Shown: in pieces, positions 42,201 through 54,510 of the stretch
How the letters are laid out: each line of letters starts with the position of its first letter
How positions within the stretch are numbered: position 1 is the first letter of the stretch
Source of the DNA: Kingdonia uniflora
Taxonomy: Eukaryota > Streptophyta > Magnoliopsida > Ranunculales > Circaeasteraceae
Assembly (NCBI GenBank): GCA_014058105.1
Contig: JACGCM010000669.1
Span: 3,100,001 to 3,164,000, forward strand
Direction of reading: 5' to 3'
DNA length: 64,000 nt
Program-made: the position numbers and the translations under genes
The notes under the pieces: model-generated
Database searches by the model: none
Seen by the model: only the letters and a program-made list of their open reading frames with translations
Told to the model about the DNA's origin: nothing

Positions 42201-43444
42201 ATATATATATATAGGGAGAGGATCCGTGGACACCTCCTTTTGAAACACCTTCCTAAACACCCTATTTTTTGGAACACCTAAAGATGTTTAAAGAAGTTTT
42301 AGCCGTATGGATGTGATCTCCTTATCATGTAAAATATCCTTACAAAAAATCAAGTCATTCCGACTTTTCTATCACCATTAAAAAGATATTTGAATCATAA
42401 TGTATTATTCCTGTTTTCAGCTGTCAATTTTATCTAAATTTTGATGTTATGTTTTATGATGTAGGAATGTTGGAATGTCCTAATAATTTATAGGTATGAT
42501 CTAAATGATAAGGAGATCACATCTGTACAGATAAAACTTTTTAAAACATCTTTAGGTGTTCCAAAAAATGGGGTGTCTAGAGGGGTCTTCTAAAACAGGG
42601 TGTCCTATATATATATATATATATATATCCCGTAGGCTTTGAAATGGTAGCTGAAGTTACGCTTATTCACGTGAACTTTGCCCCTTTTTTTTGTAATAAC
42701 ACTGTAATCCATGGATTTCTATGTACAGGATTCTTTTGTTGTATGTCGCATTCGTAAGAACAGCAATCCAGCCTGTGATGCAGCCGGTCAGAGTGGTGTG
42801 TTACCTGCCAATGACGCTCCTTCCACTGTATTCCAAGCCGATAAAGAGATTATTAGTGGTTTTCCCAACTCTGCAAATGAATCTTCTGCGAAACAAACTG
42901 CTGAAACATGTTCTTCACAGCTGGACTCCAACATCAATCAGGAGGTTCGAACTGAACTTTGACCATGTTTAGTATGCCTTTATTATCCGGGGTTTTGTTA
43001 AACTTTCAATCTCAGAATATCAATATGTATATATTTATGTGCCAGGGCTGTGATCCAAAATCTGCAGATGATGATTGCTTTCTGGATATATTGAATGATG
43101 ATATCATTAAGCTTGATGACACCTCATTCCCGGAGACTACATTATTATTATCTCCAGTACTCGCAGAAAATTCAAAGAGGAGAACAATGCAGCCAGTTGA
43201 GACATGTACATCGCAGATACATCCTTTGCAGGGAACTGCACATAGAAGGATCAGATTGGGAGAACAGCGATCTGGACAGAAAGGAGATGGCGAAGAAGAC
43301 TTTGTAGAAAGAACAAACCAAGAAGATCTACAATCCTGCAATACTAAACTATCACTTTGTACCATAAAATGTCAATTTGTATACTTAGCTATTGTTGTTG
43401 TTTTGCTTGTTCTGTTTCTGCTAGGACTCGGACAAACTTTATAA
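36251..43444 (+). CDS. Membrane-tethered NAC transcription factor (NTL)
   Basis: Four exons (36251-36440, 41676-41941, 42729-42944, 43046-43444) join in frame to 356 residues. The NAC domain is complete: subdomain [58 protein letters not shown] and [32 protein letters not shown] with MHEYCI, and [11 protein letters not shown] Ser/Asp/Glu-rich activation-type region follows ([19 protein letters not shown]), and the last ~20 residues are one hydrophobic span ([19 protein letters not shown]). This is the NTL layout, in which the factor is held on a membrane and released by proteolysis to act in the nucleus; it resembles ANAC069/ANAC060-type proteins. Exon 1 ends CCAG/GTTAGT (phase 1), joining to CCAAATC to make DLPAKS. 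Intron 1 is 5.2 kb and contains a partial second exon 1, a TRIM element and other repeats. A poly-Lys run from a GAA/GAAG tract lies in exon 1. A CT microsatellite precedes the ATG. Confidence 0.87.
36920..37405 (-). repeat. TTCGAA-rich LTR-like repeat, copy B
   Basis: Reverse-complement relative of the block at 16965-17515. On the minus strand it starts ATGATCCAGGAAGATCTGG and passes through repeated CTATTCGAATAGAC motifs, then GGGCATAATTGTCCTATTTT, GGGGCAAGGCTAGGCAAG and AGAGAGACTTAGGGCTTGAG. It lies in NAC intron 1, directly before the duplicated NAC upstream segment. Confidence 0.65.
37752..38184 (+). repeat. TRIM left LTR
   Basis: Left LTR of the element; paired with 38640-39062. Contains CTATAAATAT and CACTATAAATAAG promoter-like strings and AATAAAG. 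Confidence 0.85.
38640..39062 (+). repeat. TRIM right LTR
   Basis: Right LTR of the element. Differences from the left LTR (several dozen substitutions and small indels, including a TA microsatellite) suggest the insertion is not very recent. Confidence 0.85.
39319..39598. other. NAC intron 1, no gene
   Basis: Intronic sequence after the broken exon copy; nothing recognised. Confidence 0.35.
39600..39995 (-). pseudogene. LINE tail fragment
   Basis: On the minus strand near 39780-39730 the sequence reads [16 protein letters not shown], the usual string near the C-terminus of the zinc-binding region of plant LINEs (..IW.ERN.RIF). Preceding sequence ([16 protein letters not shown]) is a decayed match to the same region. 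It lies antisense in NAC intron 1. Confidence 0.5.
40000..41670. other. NAC intron 1, remainder
   Basis: No coding sequence supported. A GC-richer patch at 40480-40620 with ACCAGGTTGGGTTTTGGGTT looks like low-complexity repeat. AT-rich otherwise. Confidence 0.35.
42213..42605. mobile_element. MITE in NAC intron 2
   Basis: About 390 bp with inverted ends of roughly 110 bp. The left arm holds ATTTTTTGGAACACCTAAAG and GATGTGATCTCCTTATCAT; the right arm holds their complements (ATGATAAGGAGATCACATC near 42506, CTTTAGGTGTTCCAAAAAAT near 42550). Both sides are (AT)n runs (42190-42212 and 42606-42628), consistent with insertion into a TA repeat. No coding capacity. Confidence 0.8.
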
Positions 43445-44556
43445 ACTTTTCGGCTTGAATATTTGAGGTCTGTAGCTTGTTGAAATCTCCATTAATCAGG
43501 TGGAGTTATATTTTAAAAAATAAAAGTGTATTAGAGCAAGGTCTCCTGGTTCCATTCTTGTTGGCTATTTTGTTTTCTGAAGTTGTGCTTACTTTTTAGC
43601 TAGGTAGTTGCTCTGTACTGTGAGTTTGGCTATTTTGTTGTTTGGAGTTGTGTACTTTTTAGCTTGGTAGTTGCTCTGTACTGTGAGTTCTTGCCATTTT
43701 TAGAATACTGTGTATATCCAACAAACATGTGTAACTCGGTAATACCCTGTATGAGAAGATGCGGTCGGTAACAGTCAGGGGATTTTGCAGTGAATTTATT
43801 GTTGTTGGTTAATTTCTGCATGTCATTGGCAAAGGTCTATCTAGAAGTAAGGTAATCTGATATGAGTTCACCTAAATTTCACATGAGTAATTGGGTGACC
43901 AAGATTTTTTTTTTATGAAGAAACCACAATTACGCACCTGTCAGGAGTCAGTTTCATGTATCAGGTGGCGTTTACCATGTAGTATCAGAAGCTTCAGGGT
44001 ATTATATTCCGATAGTCCCTTTATCCCATTGTCTATTGGCATGAATATAATGAATGTAGACTTGGACCTTCTGCACTAGTGAAGTCTTTCCCCAGGCATT
44101 TTTTAATAAAGAGTATTTTCTTCTTTTGGTCTTAGTGAACCACTAATCAACGATACCTTCAACTAAAACTCAGTATAGTTCAAAGATACTCACTCTACTA
44201 ATCTACTTGCATTCTCTGGTTTTCATTTTTCAGAAATACTCCCTTTACCTGCAATCCCTGGTTTTGATTTTAGATAATCATCGGCTTCTTTGGGCAAACC
44301 AATCATAGGATGATTAATAGAATTTCAGGTTATCATTATAATTGTTAAATTGTCAGGCACTAACACAGCATCAATATTTTTCAGGTTGTCAGGCTCAGGT
44401 CAGCAGATTAGACAAAGATCAAGTTTTTTTAAAGTTCATGCTGACCTTATGATTAAAGGGATCATAGTGGAGCTGCCGTAAATCCAGTAACCATATGAAA
44501 TATTCTTATCCAACTTGTTTTTCTTGTAGTTAAGAGTTTTTGAACAATTTATTTGT
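43445..44556. other. Intergenic region NAC-ILR1 (3' to 3')
   Basis: The two genes converge here. A repeated phrase (GGCTATTTTGTT..GTTGTG..TAGGTAGTTGCTCTGTACTG at 43563 and 43629) suggests a small ~65-bp tandem duplication in the NAC 3' UTR. Nothing coding. Confidence 0.45.
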
Positions 44557-47500
44557 TTAAAGTACAGCGTGAGTATTAAAATATGTAACTGCAACAGCAG
44601 CATGTAAAGCCGCCCCTATAGGAAGAACCTCCTCGTCAACAAAAAAGTGTGGTGAGTGTAGTGGCGTATCTGGTTTCTCGGTATCGTTCTTGATCCCAAT
44701 AAAGAAAAATGCACTTGCCATTTTCTGTGCATAAAAGCTGAAGTCTTCAGATCCCATGGTCATAGGGAGTAGCTGCACATTGGGTGCCCCAAGTAGTCCC
44801 TCACCCACCTTTTTTGCATGTTCATACATTGATTCGTCATTCACAGTTGCTGGATATGGTACGAGTTTATCCTCCATGAAATCTACAACTACAGTACACT
44901 GGTGTACAACTGCCTGCGCCTCTATAACCTGTAAAAATACATCAAACAAGTGTCTGACTAGAGAACTTATAAAAGGGTGTATTTTACACCTAAAGTAGAA
45001 TGATCTAGAGTTCTGCAAATCACCTCTCTGATTCTTTGTTTAAGATATGAGAGACCATCAGAGGTCATGCTCCTGAATGTGCCTCCAAATCTAACAGACT
45101 CTGGGATCACATTTTCTGCTTGCCCACCTTGAACGAAACCAACTGTAGCCACCTGCGGAGATGAAACAAATAATTGTTTATGTACAAATATTGCGTCTTT
45201 TTTATATGGATGAATTCTTCATTGTTTATCCCACTGTGGGGTACCAATTTTCTCGAACCGGTATAATTTGACCTTACGAATCTTTGAATTTTGTAATGGG
45301 CAGTACATGAGGGAAAAGAAGGCAGACAATAAGAATTAGTAACTCTATTTTTCTGCCCTGAAAAATGTGTCAAAAAGTAGGTTTCAGAGGAAGTCTTTAT
45401 GGTTAGCGACATTAACAATCCTTTTGCCCATTTAATGTTTCTCAAAATTAATCTGAGCAGTTTGATTGCAAGCCTGGATGCCGCAAGACCAAGATAATCA
45501 ATTCAAATGTTTAAGAAACGTTCGACCCACTTAACCCTTGCAAAAAGCTTACTTATGCCCCAGATGACGTTGGAGCTGCATAAATAGCATTTATAGGTAC
45601 GGTAATGGAAAATATGTTTACTCTGCTTTCAAGAGGATTTGTCTCTCGAGATATAATTTGTTGGAGGGCAATGATCGCAAATGACGCAGCCAGTACTGGA
45701 TCTCTAGTATCTTGTGGTCTCGCAGCATGCCCACCTTTCCCTTGAATTATAGCCGTAAACCGCCCACTGCCGGCAAGCATTGGTCCAGGTCTCGAAGCAA
45801 TGGTCCCTGTTTTTAATTGAGGCAAAACATGTAATCCAAAGATAGCAGGAATGTTGTCAAGAGCACCTTCTTGCAACATATAGTATGCTCCCGCGGTACC
45901 CTCCTCCCCTGGTTGGAAAACCAGCTTCACAGTACCCTTACAGTGAAAAGGTCACACACGTCAGTACTATAGTTTAAAAGTTAAATTTGGATTTCCTGCA
46001 CGCTCAAAACATTCAACTAAGACTCTTAGATTTACCTTCAATTCATGCTTCCGGTGCTGAAGTAACTTAGCCGCTCCGAGAAGCATTGTTACATGAACAT
46101 CATGACCGCATGCATGCATCTTACCATTATACTTGCTCTTATGCTCCCAATCTACCATTTCCTAAAAAATGATCCATGAATTGTTTCAAGAGATTATAGC
46201 AGTTAATTAAACGCTAATGATTGTCTATCACTATAATATGAAAGATAAGTAGCAAATATGCATGCAAAGCAGACATTGGAGACATTATTAGTTCTCAAAC
46301 TTGCTAGGCCCAAACTAAAGCAAGAAATATCAACCTGACATCAACTCTGATTGGGCATGGTTCAGATTATTGGTCTAACCGAATTTTGGTCTTAAGGATA
46401 CAGGTATGTGACCTCCCAATTCATTTCATCCTAGGTAACAACGACACTTCAATTTTAAAAAATAAAATGTGTACGACACTCGGGCACACGTGTCCAACAC
46501 TATTTGCAAGGTACTTAACAAAATTATGCCGTTTCCGACACCCCGTACCCGTGTCGGACACTGACACCCATATCCGTGTCATTGTTACCTAGATTTCATC
46601 TTTACTTCTTGATTCTCATATCGGTATTTATTGGCATAATGATTCACATTTGATAATACAAATTTATAAAGTAATGAAAGTTATTGTTCCTAACTACCTA
46701 GGGTGTCTAAGATGGCTGCCAAGCTCAAGCAGTATAGGCCCATCTGTCTTAGCAATTTTGTGGTTAAAATCATCTCAAAAATTTTAACTACTAGGGTGTT
46801 TGAGATGGCTGGCAAATTTATTTTTGAGGAGCAAAGGGTTTTTTTGCAGGGTAGGAGCATCTATAGTAATGTGGGTCAAATGTTGAATGGTCTGAAGAAA
46901 AAAAACCTATGGTGAAAATGTTGCCATCAAGATTGACAAATCACAAGCTTATGACTCTAGTAGTTCGGAGTTCCTATTGGCAGTTCTTACTAATATGGAT
47001 TTTGGTAGAAAGTGGTTGATGAATTTTTACTCTTCTTAAATGCTCTTTTATCTCTATTTTAATTAATGGGGGGTTCTTATGGCTTCTTCCAACCTGGGAG
47101 AGGGTTGAGGCAAGGAGTTCCTCCCTCTCCCATCTTGTTTGCCTTGGTTGAGGATGTTCTTAGTAGGGGGTTACATCCTCACAGAGATAAGGGGTTGGTG
47201 AAACCTATGGTATTCTTATAAAAAGAGTGTTGGGCGAACTCATCTTCTCTTTGCAGATGATATTAAGTTGTTTGCTAATAGTGTGAAGAGGGGTCTAGTA
47301 CACCTTCAAAATCTTCTTGGCAGGTATCAAGCTTCTTTTGGGCAAGTGGTTGGCAAGGAGAAGAGTGCTATCTTTTGTGCTGCTATGAAGCCTGACAGAA
47401 AACCTATGGTTATTGACTTGTTTGATTTTCCTGAATGTCGATTTCCTATGAGATATCTAGGAGTACCTTTGGTGCAGGGTAAAGTGTTGAAGACTACTCT

Positions 47501-50500
47501 TGTTGCCCCTTGTTCAGAGTATCAGAAAAGGGGCTAGTGGCTGAAAGGGTAAGATGTTATCTTTTCAAGGCAAAATTACTCTTATAATATCTGTCCGTCC
47601 TTATATAACATGGGGATCTATCTATGACCTCAGAGTGTAATCAAAGAAGGTGAAAAAATTATGAAGAATTTCTTCTGGAGTGGCAACCCAGAGGTTAGAA
47701 AACTTGTCCCTATTGCATGGAATTTTTTTGTATACCCTTCAGTGAAGGAGGCCTTGGTCTCAGAAAGGACATGAACCTCCCAATGTTAATGAAGCAGGCT
47801 TGGTTGATTTATCTTCTAACTGTGAGTAGGCTTGTTTAATGAGAAGTAAGTTCTTTAACAAGTTTGGGGATCCTATTTGCTGCATTAAAGGGTCTCTGTA
47901 TGGAAGGGTATTCACAAGGCTATACTTGAAGGGGTGAAACGCAGTGGATGAGTTATCGGTGATGGTAAAAGTATTGACCTGTAGAAAGATGATTGGTCTG
48001 GCATGGGGGTGGTTAGTGACCTGTTACCTGGTGAACTAAACTGGAAGAAAAATTCTCTTCAGCTCTCTGCTTGTATGGTTAATGGTGCTCTGGCCTTTAA
48101 TGAAGACCAACTTGACATCTTGAACAAAGCTAATATTTGTTATAATCAAGTTAAAGTGGATGTGGGTGAAATTGACAAAAGAATTTGGAAACCTCACTCA
48201 AAAGGGTTCTTTTCTTGAAAGTCTGCCTTTAACTCCATTAGAGACAAGTGGTATTTGGGGGGTTAAATTTGTGTAAAGGAAATGTGTTTATCCCAGGATT
48301 TACGCTTTAGGGTGGAAGATCTGTCACAATGTACTGTCAACTTATGATTTTCTTTGTAAGAGGGGGATCTCAATTCCTTCTATGTGCAGATGTTGTAAGA
48401 TGAAAGAGGAAATAATGGTACACATGTTCTGGGAGTGCTCCTTGGCTACTCAGCTATGTAATGTTTTTTGGTGTGATGCAAAATCAAGGATCGGCTAGGG
48501 ATGTTCTTTACTTTGACACCATATTTAAGACAAATGGATACGATAAACAATATGCACCATTTGAAGGAGTTAACCACCATGAGCAGTACATACAATTTAT
48601 GTGATGCCTCAGCCGATCAAGCCCAAATTTTGTACAGAGTAGCTTTAGGATGTAATAAAGCCATGTATAAATTTTCGTTTATTTTTGTAAAGCTTAGGTT
48701 AGGCAAAAGGGGGAGTACGCTTCGTCTCCAACTTTGATGTTTCCTTTTGGTTCTTAGTTATTTTCTTAGTAGCTATATATGTAGAGGACTTATATCCGAT
48801 ACATCCGAGAAGGAATTTAAGCTTTGTAATTGTTGTTGATAAATGAATGAAATGATGCTTTCAAAGACCCTTTGTACAGTGTTTGTGTTGCCTAGATTTT
48901 ATGTAATCTTATGCGATAGTGTGTTCTAAAAACGATTGAAAGAGACGAATAAATAGGCTTACTTGAGGCACGTGCCTTGAGTGTCGCACGTACCAAGCTT
49001 GAGTTAAGTTGGCCCGTGTCAATTTATGTGTTTTATTGTTGGATGAAACAACAGTCCTTTAAGAGGTTGCTTAAATCATTTCATGAAGCTATGAATGGAA
49101 AAGAACTCAGCACAATTTTTACAAATGAGCCTGCCACTATAACTAATGCAATTGGGAAAATGTTTCCGATTTCACATCATCGCCTTTGCTCTTGCATATT
49201 TATCAAAACGCTAAAAAACAACTTAGTCATGTGTATGATAAATTCCTTGTTTTGCAAAGGGGCTACGACTACTTATTTATCGCAATGAGACAAAACATGA
49301 ATTTTTATTAAAGTAGGCTACGACTAGAAACGCTTTGTTTTGAACAAAAAATTCTCTCCTAATAATTTTCTTGCCTATTTATGATCTATGTATTGTATAT
49401 TTGAATACTGAAACCAGTAATTCTTACCATCAGCATTATAAAATTCATAGAAGTTTCAGCTGACTCAAAAAGAATGCCAACACCTAGTGTCTCATCCCAA
49501 TAAGCATTCTTCTCTTGTACTTCTGATTCCATCAATTAATAATTAAAACCGCAAAAACAATAAACTGATAAAAACTACTAACTCAAAAAATACCTTTACT
49601 TGTTATTAAATCGGGTCCATGGTACCCCAAAGCCTACAAATTTTTGGTTTGCTCCTTCTTTCAATTAAACCTCTTTATTTCTCAAAATCATTAAATGTGA
49701 GAAAAGTCAAAAAAATCTTGAGTAAATGGCGAAAAGATTGTTCGTCGAATAATGAACTCAAAATTTCATGGAGACTTTCCTTTCTTTTTTCTTTAATAGG
49801 AGATTTCCCTCCCTTTTTTAAAGAGAAGAATTCATGGTTATTTCTCTTCTTTTTTATGTCAAATATCTTAGGTTTTCTAGGAAGAAGATTTTGTAGATTT
49901 TCCTTTTATTTATTTCTTTGCCAATTATCTTGGTGAGAATAAGAGTTTCCCCAAAGGAAATTATATGTCTATAATTAAAGATAATCAGATATATCTCCAT
50001 AATTAAAGGATTTGGGGAATCTTAATGATAGAGCTTAACCAAGGAAAATTAAATGGGTTAACACGGACATGTGTCAAATGGAGAAGCGCTCCGTATGATT
50101 CTTGATCCTAAGCTAGGACTGACCTTTTTCAATGGAACTTATACTTGAATTCAGTAAATTATAGCCAGAAATGGATGGGGAAAAACAAGACTATGAGCAA
50201 CCAAGCTAACTTCAAAATTAAATCCATACTAATAACTAAACACGAGATGCCATTCTAAGTGAGTAAGTTAATTCTAAATCCACATTAATTAGTAACTGTA
50301 ACAAAATAATGTAAATTTATACTCTCAAAGTACATAACAACATCTAAACCCCTTTTAAGGTATCTCAATAATAGTCCTCATCATTCTCCTCATATATCTA
50401 TACGTTATTCACTTTCTACTGTTGAAAGATTTACAATCTTATCTGCAATATCAACCGTAGTCCTAATCATTCACCTCCAATATTTGTACATTGTTCACTT

Positions 50501-53500
50501 CCTACTGTTTCAAGATTTATTCTCGTATTTGCAATATCGTCAATGTTTAGCCGAAAATATAGGCACGTAGAATAAAGTTTTAGTTGAATGAAAAAGTTCT
50601 TCCATGTCCAGCTCTTCTCTTAACTGCCTCTAGGCACCACCAGGGACCCTAGCTATTTTTAGATACACTTGTGACTTGTGAGGTGGGCGCTGGTTGAGTC
50701 TAGGAGATGGGGTTGCGCTATAGCTAGCCTTCACATACCTTGGACTACATAGTTCGAGTAAATCACTAGATACTCAATATGCAGTATATTTGGGCTTTAA
50801 TAATGTCTATCATTATTTACAATGAGACCACAATTTCCACGTATAGAATTTAAAAGCGCATCGAGTTTTGCTTCCTTGTTTTTCTTTTCTTTCTTTCCCT
50901 TAATTTTTGTTTTTTGTTCCGAGACAGTAAAAGTATTTGTAAGATACCTGTACCATCGAATCCCCCCCCCCCACACCCCCCATGATAGGAATGCAGATCC
51001 TACGCTACAATAAAGTGCACATAAATCTCAAGAGCATTTGCGTCCGTAGTTCACTTGGGATTTTCACAAAAATGTATACTCCGGCCCAACTCCAGCTTTC
51101 GAAATAATTCACCCAAGTCCGATCACTTTTCAGAGTAATGCATACTTCTTAGGGTTTCCAAAGGATCCATTCAACACCAGACCCGATAACATACCAAAAA
51201 TGCATTAGCCCAACTCAATAGGCTTTTCAGAAGAAAAAAAAAATCCGAGCACTCAACATTGTCCACCTTGGTGAGAAAATAACCAGCTATTTCTTCAATT
51301 TAATATTGACTTGAATTCCACAAAACAGCCCTAGATAACACCACCATTTCCAACTGACAATAGTATGCAACTAAAACTATGAAACTCGTCATTCTTCGGG
51401 GTAAAGCATAAGTGCCTCGACTCGACTAAGTAAATGTTGAGCCACACAGCAGAAACAAACACCAAGTCGATTCGATTAGTGATGAACAAACTACACAAGT
51501 AAACACAATCAAACGAAAACACACAATTTATCGTGGTTTGGCTAATTGCCTACGTCCACACCAATAGAGAGAGAGTTTTCTCGATGATTCGAGGTTACAA
51601 TCAGTCACCAACCAAATTGAGGTCACTCTAGGTTTTCTCACTCACCTTTTTCCTCATGAAAAACCTAACAATAGATATAGAGGAAGAGTTCCTAAAATTG
51701 GATACCCGTATCACGAGGCAAAACCAATGGTCTAAACGACCTCTCAAAATAAACCTCCACATCGCCGTTCGAACGACAATAAGGCCCGTTCGAACGGATC
51801 TAAGCAGGTTGTAACTAGATCAAATTTTAGGCAAAAAAGAGATCTTCGTTCGAACGGCTATGAGGCCCGTTCGAATGACTATGCACCTCCAAGTATTCCT
51901 TTGTAACTGGATCAAATTTTAGGCAAAAAATTGATCGTCATTTGAACGGCTATGAGGCCCGATCGAACGACTATGCACCTCCAAGTATTCCTCCTTTATA
52001 CCTGACAGTAAAATCACCCTACCTCTTCAATCTGATATACCCTACCTCTTTCTTTTTGTAGGGCCTTGAAGAACTCCAACAACTCTTTGTTTTGCTGCAC
52101 CAATGAGCATAGCTCCTCCACAGACAGTCACGCTCAAAGTACCCAGAGTCATCTTCACAATCATATTTTGTCCCCACAAATTCTTAAATATCACCATAAC
52201 AATAATAACCAACATTCTCCCCTACATAACCCCTTCAACCGTCCTACATTTTGGGACTCCAACAGTCATGTTCTTTAACTTTCACGCGTAATTTAGGAGT
52301 ATACTCCCATTAAGGCACAACAAGATATAATTAAGTACTAAATGAAATAAACAGTTCCCCATACCTCCATAACAACTGAAGAATCCTAAAATGTCTGATA
52401 GAAGTAGAAATACGTAGGATTAATACGCCTAAAAGTATCGGTTTGTTAATCCCGATTTATTATTTTTTAATGTTAGTAGTATTTTCTTTTTTCAGGCACT
52501 TATCACTGTTGAAGCTAATAAGTAGAAAAAAACATCTAATAGAAGGTGCAAAGAGCTTAAGCATCTCCAGCAGTCTCTCAGGTACAAGGAAGATGTCTAC
52601 ATTCAATATACTTGTAGATTTACTCCAAGGAATGAAGATGATGGATGGACTCTACAAGGATTAGCGTGAGAAAAATTATCTAGATAGAAGATAAAGTATA
52701 AATGAAATAGGATTTATCTGAGATAGGGTTTATCTTTACTTAAAGATAGAGTTTCAAAAATGTAAACAAGTCTCTCTTATTTCCTATAAATATGAGAGCA
52801 ATTCTATGTATTTTTCATCTCAATTTTGGAATGAATAAAGCTTGGAGTTTTTCAGTATATCTCTTTCTCTCTCTCTCTATTTTATTTTATGCATAAGTTG
52901 TGATCAACGTCATTAATGGAGAGCTAGTCTCTTTAGCTTAAGCTAAGGATCGACCCTCCGGCAATTGGGAAGTATAGTAGTTATTTAATATAATAGATCT
53001 AGTATTGCTCTACAATACTCTGGTTTGTAGTAGGCAAGGGTTGATCTAGCCATGATAACCCCGATCTATTATGAAGATGAAGGAGATGCCAAATTAGCCA
53101 TATTTGGTGGTCTTCGCGTTCAAAGAGATTATTAGATCACTAGGAACTTAGACATTTCGCCTAGCCATGGAGGGAGTATACAAGACCTATATCCAATTGT
53201 CCAAGAACGATTAAGTCCTTATGTAGAGTTTAGCCATAAACCCTAGATTCTAGACCCGAATAGACCTAGCCACGGCTATTACGAGCGGATAAATTTTATT
53301 ATATAAATATTACTTTAGTAAGCTAAGTCGGAGGTAATCCAAAGCCTCGGTTCTTTTCTTAATATTTTTACCAAATTAGTAATTTAAATTTGATTCATAA
53401 AACCTTTTCCAAAAATTAGTTTAATAAACGTTATTAGTTAGATCAGTAAAATTAGTTTTTAATACGTTTACTCCTGGTGGATTCGACCCCCGCTTGCCCT

Positions 53501-54081
53501 TATTATATTATGACACCCGTAGTTTTGAGCGGGGTATTTAAATACCGAGTTTTTGTCGCATCAATGTCCCAATTCAGATGATTTATCAAACTGTAAGTCT
53601 GTAATGTTAAACTATCACTATCAACACCAACTTCTCCAACAATTCACCTGCTCTAAGTTTCTAACACTACTACATATATAACAACATGAACACATAAGAG
53701 TGAGTGTAAGAGAGGGATTACTTGCAAAGGGAGTGCATCCATGTCAGCTCTAAGCGCAAACCAAGGTCCCTCACCTTCCCCAACTGACCCAACCACACCA
53801 GTCTTCGCGACAGGCCATGAGTACCCAATACCAAGTGAGTCGAGTTCAGACCTTATGAGTTCACTCGTCTTGTACTCCTCGAAAGCTAGCTCTGGGTACT
53901 CATGGATTCTCCTTCGAATCGTTTTCATCCAATCGAAGAACTTGGTACCCCTTGCGGTTTCGAGTAATTCCCGAGTTAGACTCGCTATTTGATGACGATC
54001 TAACTCGGTCGATAATGATAATGATGTCCATGGTTGGAAGAATAAGATTGAGAGTAAGAGAAAGTAGAGAACTTGGTTCAT
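44557..54081 (-). CDS. IAA-amino acid hydrolase, ILR1-like
   Basis: Five exons on the minus strand: 54081-53722, 46161-46036, 45936-45622, 45152-45024 and 44928-44557. All are in phase 0 with GT-AG borders, giving 433 residues (family ~440). A signal peptide ([19 protein letters not shown]) is followed by the M20D peptidase fold: [131 protein letters not shown] and [20 protein letters not shown]. Metal ligands are present: Cys and His of ACGHD, Glu of GEEG, His of GLHV, and His of LHSPHF. The enzyme releases free auxin from amide conjugates, in the secretory pathway. There is no C-terminal KDEL-type signal (it ends NTHAVL). FQPGEEG and GAY favour ILR1 over IAR3/ILL types. Intron 1 is 7560 bp and filled with transposons; whether it is spliced efficiently cannot be told. 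Confidence 0.9.
46162..46689. other. Intron 1 sequence flanking the LINE
   Basis: Intronic; 46450-46590 holds GTGTCGGACAC/GACACCCATATCCGTGTC, a common plant low-complexity repeat (GTGTCGGACACG type). No gene. Confidence 0.45.
46690..48500 (+). pseudogene. LINE ORF2 antisense in ILR1-like intron 1
   Basis: Plus strand, opposite to the host gene. RT core blocks in order: [34 protein letters not shown], a decayed KTYDSLEWEFL-type stretch, [36 protein letters not shown] (the catalytic (F/Y)ADD motif intact), [23 protein letters not shown]. These are followed by [17 protein letters not shown] and the zinc-binding [20 protein letters not shown] (about 48380-48440). Frameshifts and stops at several points. 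No endonuclease domain is present, so the copy is 5' truncated, the usual result of target-primed reverse transcription. Confidence 0.87.
48501..51345. other. Intron 1, no gene
   Basis: AT-rich intron sequence. The short open frames at 48501-48737, 48977-49288 and 49619-49936 have no recognisable domain and poor coding character. A C-run with CCCCCCCCC lies at 50960-50973. The LINE 3' end and poly-A are not clearly visible. Confidence 0.4.
51350..52090 (-). repeat. LTR-like remnant
   Basis: On the minus strand the order GAGAGTTTTC..GTGGACGTAGGC..AAACCACGATAAATTGTGTG (complement of 51510-51580) is the R/U5 pattern seen in many plant copia LTRs. It is preceded on that strand by repeats with GTTCGAACGGGCCT. 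No clear TG..CA ends found. Confidence 0.5.
51811..51994. repeat. 92-bp tandem repeat, two copies
   Basis: Two units starting at 51811 and 51903 share GATCAAATTTTAGGCAAAAA, GAACGGCTATGAGGCCCG and GACTATGCACCTCCAAGTAT. It lies within the LTR-like remnant and could be U3 enhancer-like repeats. Confidence 0.8.
52396..53563 (+). mobile_element. Solo LTR with perfect target duplication
   Basis: 1168 bp starting TGATAGAAGTAG and ending GTTTTTGTCGCATCA, flanked by ATGTC at 52391-52395 and 53564-53568. It has a CTATAAATATG TATA box (about 52786), AATAAAG polyadenylation signal (52832) and a run of CTCTCTCT after it. The tail contains GGTGGATTCGACCCCCGC, like the complement of the block in the solo LTR at 4962. 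It sits 158 bases from exon 1 of the ILR1-like gene, inside intron 1 and antisense to the gene. No internal domain remains. Confidence 0.85.
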
Positions 54082-54510
54082 TAAATTTTAATGGAGGGAG
54101 CTTGAAAGCTTTGGGTTAAAATGAAAATAACAGTCTCTCTCCAACAGTAGTAAGTAGGAACCATTTCTAGCAGTGCTACGGAGATTCATATCAACCCGAT
54201 TTGGATCCTAGCTCCCATCGTTAGCACTGAGCTCGTATCAAAGTTTGCCAAGAGGTGCATGTGTTATGTGATTTCTTTAGAATTAGAGGAGGTGCATGAC
54301 ACTTGTATGTTTCTTATTGTTTTTAAGTTGGTTGTTCGGGTGAGTTTTATAGGCAGGTGGATTTAGAAGTTGTTTTGTTATGTGAGTTGCGCCTCACCAT
54401 TTACTTTTAGTTTTTTTCACCAAGCAATGTTGGAACATTTGAGTTGGTGCTTCTAACACCGCTGGTGGAGGTCTCTAACTAAGCTAAGTATAACAGCACC
54501 CCTTCATGCC
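54082..54510 (-). promoter_or_regulatory. Upstream region of the ILR1-like gene
   Basis: The 429 bases between the ILR1-like start codon and the left inverted repeat of the next element. I see no strong TATA box that I would assign. The insertion of the 6.3-kb element places its left end inside what would be the proximal promoter. Confidence 0.4.

Noticed and set aside
49619..49936. 105-residue Phe/Leu/Ser-rich open frame
   Set aside because: AT-rich intron translation without domain, start context or splice partners.
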